From: a virus
IMG/VR virus record: IMGVR_UViG_3300005265_000016
Coordinates: 1 to 33,935 of that record
Length of the DNA stretch: 33,935 nucleotides
Direction: 5' to 3' (one strand)
This document shows positions 33,013 through 33,935 of this stretch, piece after piece (position 1 is the stretch's first letter; each line of letters opens with the position of its first letter). The notes under the pieces were generated by a model. That model was not told where the DNA came from. It did no database searches and saw only the letters and a program-made list of their open reading frames with translations. A program made the translations under genes and the position numbers.

Positions 33013-33086
33013 ACCCCTCAAAAAATGCGAGAATTTTATAGTAAAACCCTTAGAGATGTACCATTATTTGGTATCTCAAGAGGGGT
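33013..33086 (+). terminator. nested hairpins after the terminase gene
   Basis: Outer 7-bp pair ACCCCTC (33013-33019) with GAGGGGT (33080-33086). Inside it, GAGAT-(GT)-ACC-ATTATTT-GGTATCTC at 33053-33077. The inner sequence AAAACCCTTAGAG resembles the cassette core end CCCCTTAGAG. Likely end of the late transcript or a processing site. Confidence 0.6.
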
Positions 33087-33100
33087 GAAAAATTGTAAGA

Positions 33101-33310
33101 AATGTTGTATTGTTTTGCTTGCCCTTAATAGGGCAGGGGGAATAATTACTATTCCTACTTAGTTAGGTAGTTAGTAGTTTCCTATTATAATAGTAATATT
33201 AAAGGTACCCTCTGTTAAGAGTACTTAATTTAATATCTAGTATTATAGTTTAGTATAATAGATACCACTTAAGAGGGGGAGGTAGTAATACTACTACCTA
33301 CCTCCCCCCA
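33101..33310 (+). promoter_or_regulatory. second copy of the control region
   Basis: Related to 7243-7463 in the same order: AATGTTGTATTGTTTT, the stem GCCCT-TAAT-AGGGC (33121-33134) with a G run, CTACTTAGTTAGGTAGTTAG, ATAGTTTAGTATAAT at 33245-33259 with the TATAAT box, and an 11-bp stem GGGGGAGGTAG/CTACCTCCCCC (33275-33285, 33298-33308). The spacers have drifted while stems and boxes are kept. It may be a promoter reading into the terminal sequence, or a signal needed at both places. Confidence 0.65.
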
Positions 33311-33329
33311 CACTAAAGGTATACTTGTG

Positions 33330-33480
33330 TGTCTACGATGTGTTTAACCCCCGAGGTTACCCCGGGAGGTACCCACACGCAGATACTATTGAGCTATCTT
33401 TATGGTTACTATGTGTTTAACCCCCCGAGGTGGGTAACCGAGGATAGCTATAAGCTACCCCCGAAGGTACCACACAGAGG
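33330..33480 (+). repeat. GC-rich hairpin cluster at the right end
   Basis: Two copies of ATGTGTTTAACCCCC (33338, 33410), each running into CGAGG, and a third related CTACCCCCGAAGGTACC. TTTAACCCCCGAGGTTACCC at 33341 is close to the hairpin of cassette 3. AGCTATC...GATAGCT (around 33392 and 33445) with inner GGTTAC/GTAACC encloses the second copy. They read as partial cassettes without the AAAATGGATT core. An open frame crosses here, but I see no protein-like composition. Confidence 0.55.
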
Positions 33481-33758
33481 AATCAAAAAATACCACAATT
33501 ATCTTTGGTGTGTTTTCCCCCCGATGTTCCCCTCTCATTCCCCCCATAGCCCCCTCTTCTTTCCTCTCTCTGTATCTTACGATCAGTCGTTAGAGCACTC
33601 CTGTCCTCTCCTCTCTTTCTATCCAACAATTATTATCCACTACTATACCATCGACCCGATACCATCGAGAGATGCCATCATCCTATTTAATTCTACGTAT
33701 CTAATGATACTAAACCTCCCATAATATGGGCTCTCAGAGGGGTATCCCTATTTTATAA
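33481..33758 (+). other. pyrimidine-rich non-coding stretch
   Basis: 278 bases in which the + strand turns strongly C/T-rich (for example CCCCCTCTTCTTTCCTCTCT), the reverse of the purine-rich + strand of all genes. It contains the inverted copy of the 7875 sequence (33650-33681), small palindromes GTATC-TAAT-GATAC and CCCATA-A-TATGGG just right of it, and no supported gene on either strand. Confidence 0.6.
33650..33681 (-). repeat. inverted copy of the sequence at 7875-7906
   Basis: Read on the minus strand it begins ATGATGGCATCTCTCGATGG and continues TATCGGGTCGAT. It matches 7875-7906 at 29 of 32 positions by my alignment. Both contain the palindrome CGAT-GGT-ATCG. On the + strand, ATACCATCGA occurs at 33645 and again at 33659, 14 bases apart. 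On the minus strand the frame reads MMASLDGIGSMV and stops, like the start MMASSDGIGSI of the 7875 gene. Confidence 0.85.
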
Positions 33759-33935
33759 TTTTCTTTTTTCTTTTTTATTCATACTTACACACACATACTA
33801 TTTTCTTTTTTCTTTTTTATTCATACTTACGCACACATACTATTTTCTTTTTTCTTTTTTATTCATACTTACACACACATACTATTTTCTTTTTTCTTTT
33901 TTATTCATACTTACACACACATACTATTCTTTTTT
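33759..33935 (+). repeat. 42-bp tandem repeat array running off the window
   Basis: Four units at 33759-33800, 33801-33842, 33843-33884 and 33885-33926, plus nine bases of a fifth. Each unit is TTTTCTTTTTTCTTTTTT followed by ATTCATACTTACACACACAT and ACTA; only unit 2 differs, by one base (ACGCACAC). The pyrimidine tract is a mirror repeat. As the last sequence after the terminase, it is probably part of the terminal repeat or its edge; the assembly may stop here because of the repeats. Confidence 0.9.

Noticed and set aside
33329-33724. 131-aa open frame at the right end
   Set aside because: It crosses GC-rich hairpins and pyrimidine tracts, has no RBS, and its Pro/Ser/Tyr/Leu-rich composition follows from base bias.
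33759-33935. CRISPR array
   Set aside because: Units are contiguous and nearly identical with no varied spacers, so it is a plain tandem repeat.

Overview
The window is the right-hand (late) part of the genome of a lytic podovirus built on the T7 plan. The order DNA polymerase, exonuclease, portal, scaffold, capsid, the two tail-tube proteins, internal virion proteins B, C and D, small terminase, fibres, lysis candidates, large terminase is the T7 order, and each core protein is close to its T7 counterpart in length or motifs. Every gene I support reads on the + strand. The left end (phage RNA polymerase, primase-helicase) is not in the window. The DNA is AT-rich. The best hint of host is the outer-membrane beta-barrel gene at 11484, whose N-terminus recalls small outer-membrane proteins of Campylobacterota such as Sulfurimonas or Arcobacter relatives. 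That host guess is tentative.

Layout. 1-7201 holds DNA replication and nucleotide metabolism: a cut-off HNH endonuclease, a family A DNA polymerase, a Dcm-like protein, thymidylate synthase ThyX, a cobalamin-dependent (class II) ribonucleotide reductase, a DUF3310 protein, a second HNH-like endonuclease and a PD-(D/E)XK nuclease standing where T7 has its exonuclease. 7202-7492 is an AT-rich control region. 7493-18817 holds small genes with a shared C-terminal motif, portal, scaffold, the outer-membrane protein, major capsid, a third HNH endonuclease, tail tube A and B, an adaptor-type tail fibre and the first internal virion proteins. 18818-25693 holds the remaining internal virion proteins, with a stand-alone amidase-like protein beside a gp16-like protein that shows no lysozyme domain. 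25694-31203 holds a probable small terminase, fibre and receptor-binding genes, including a GC-richer island at about 27770-30100, and membrane or lysis candidates. 31325-33004 is the large terminase. 33005-33935 is non-coding and structured, and ends in a 42-bp tandem repeat.

How it works together. ThyX and the reductase supply dTTP and deoxynucleotides to the polymerase. The nuclease probably degrades host DNA or trims recombining ends. The late genes build a T7-type head, short tail and ejectable core, and the terminase pair packages concatemers.

Most notable features. Five intergenic cassettes of about 100 bp combine a base-paired hairpin with a conserved core, AAAATGGATTCTAGACCCC, ahead of separate gene blocks; they are good candidates for phage promoters fused to RNA-processing sites. 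The control region at 7.2 kb is partly duplicated at the right end. A 32-nt sequence at 7875 recurs in inverted orientation at 33650. An outer-membrane protein gene sits inside the head operon. The receptor-binding locus is mosaic in base composition.
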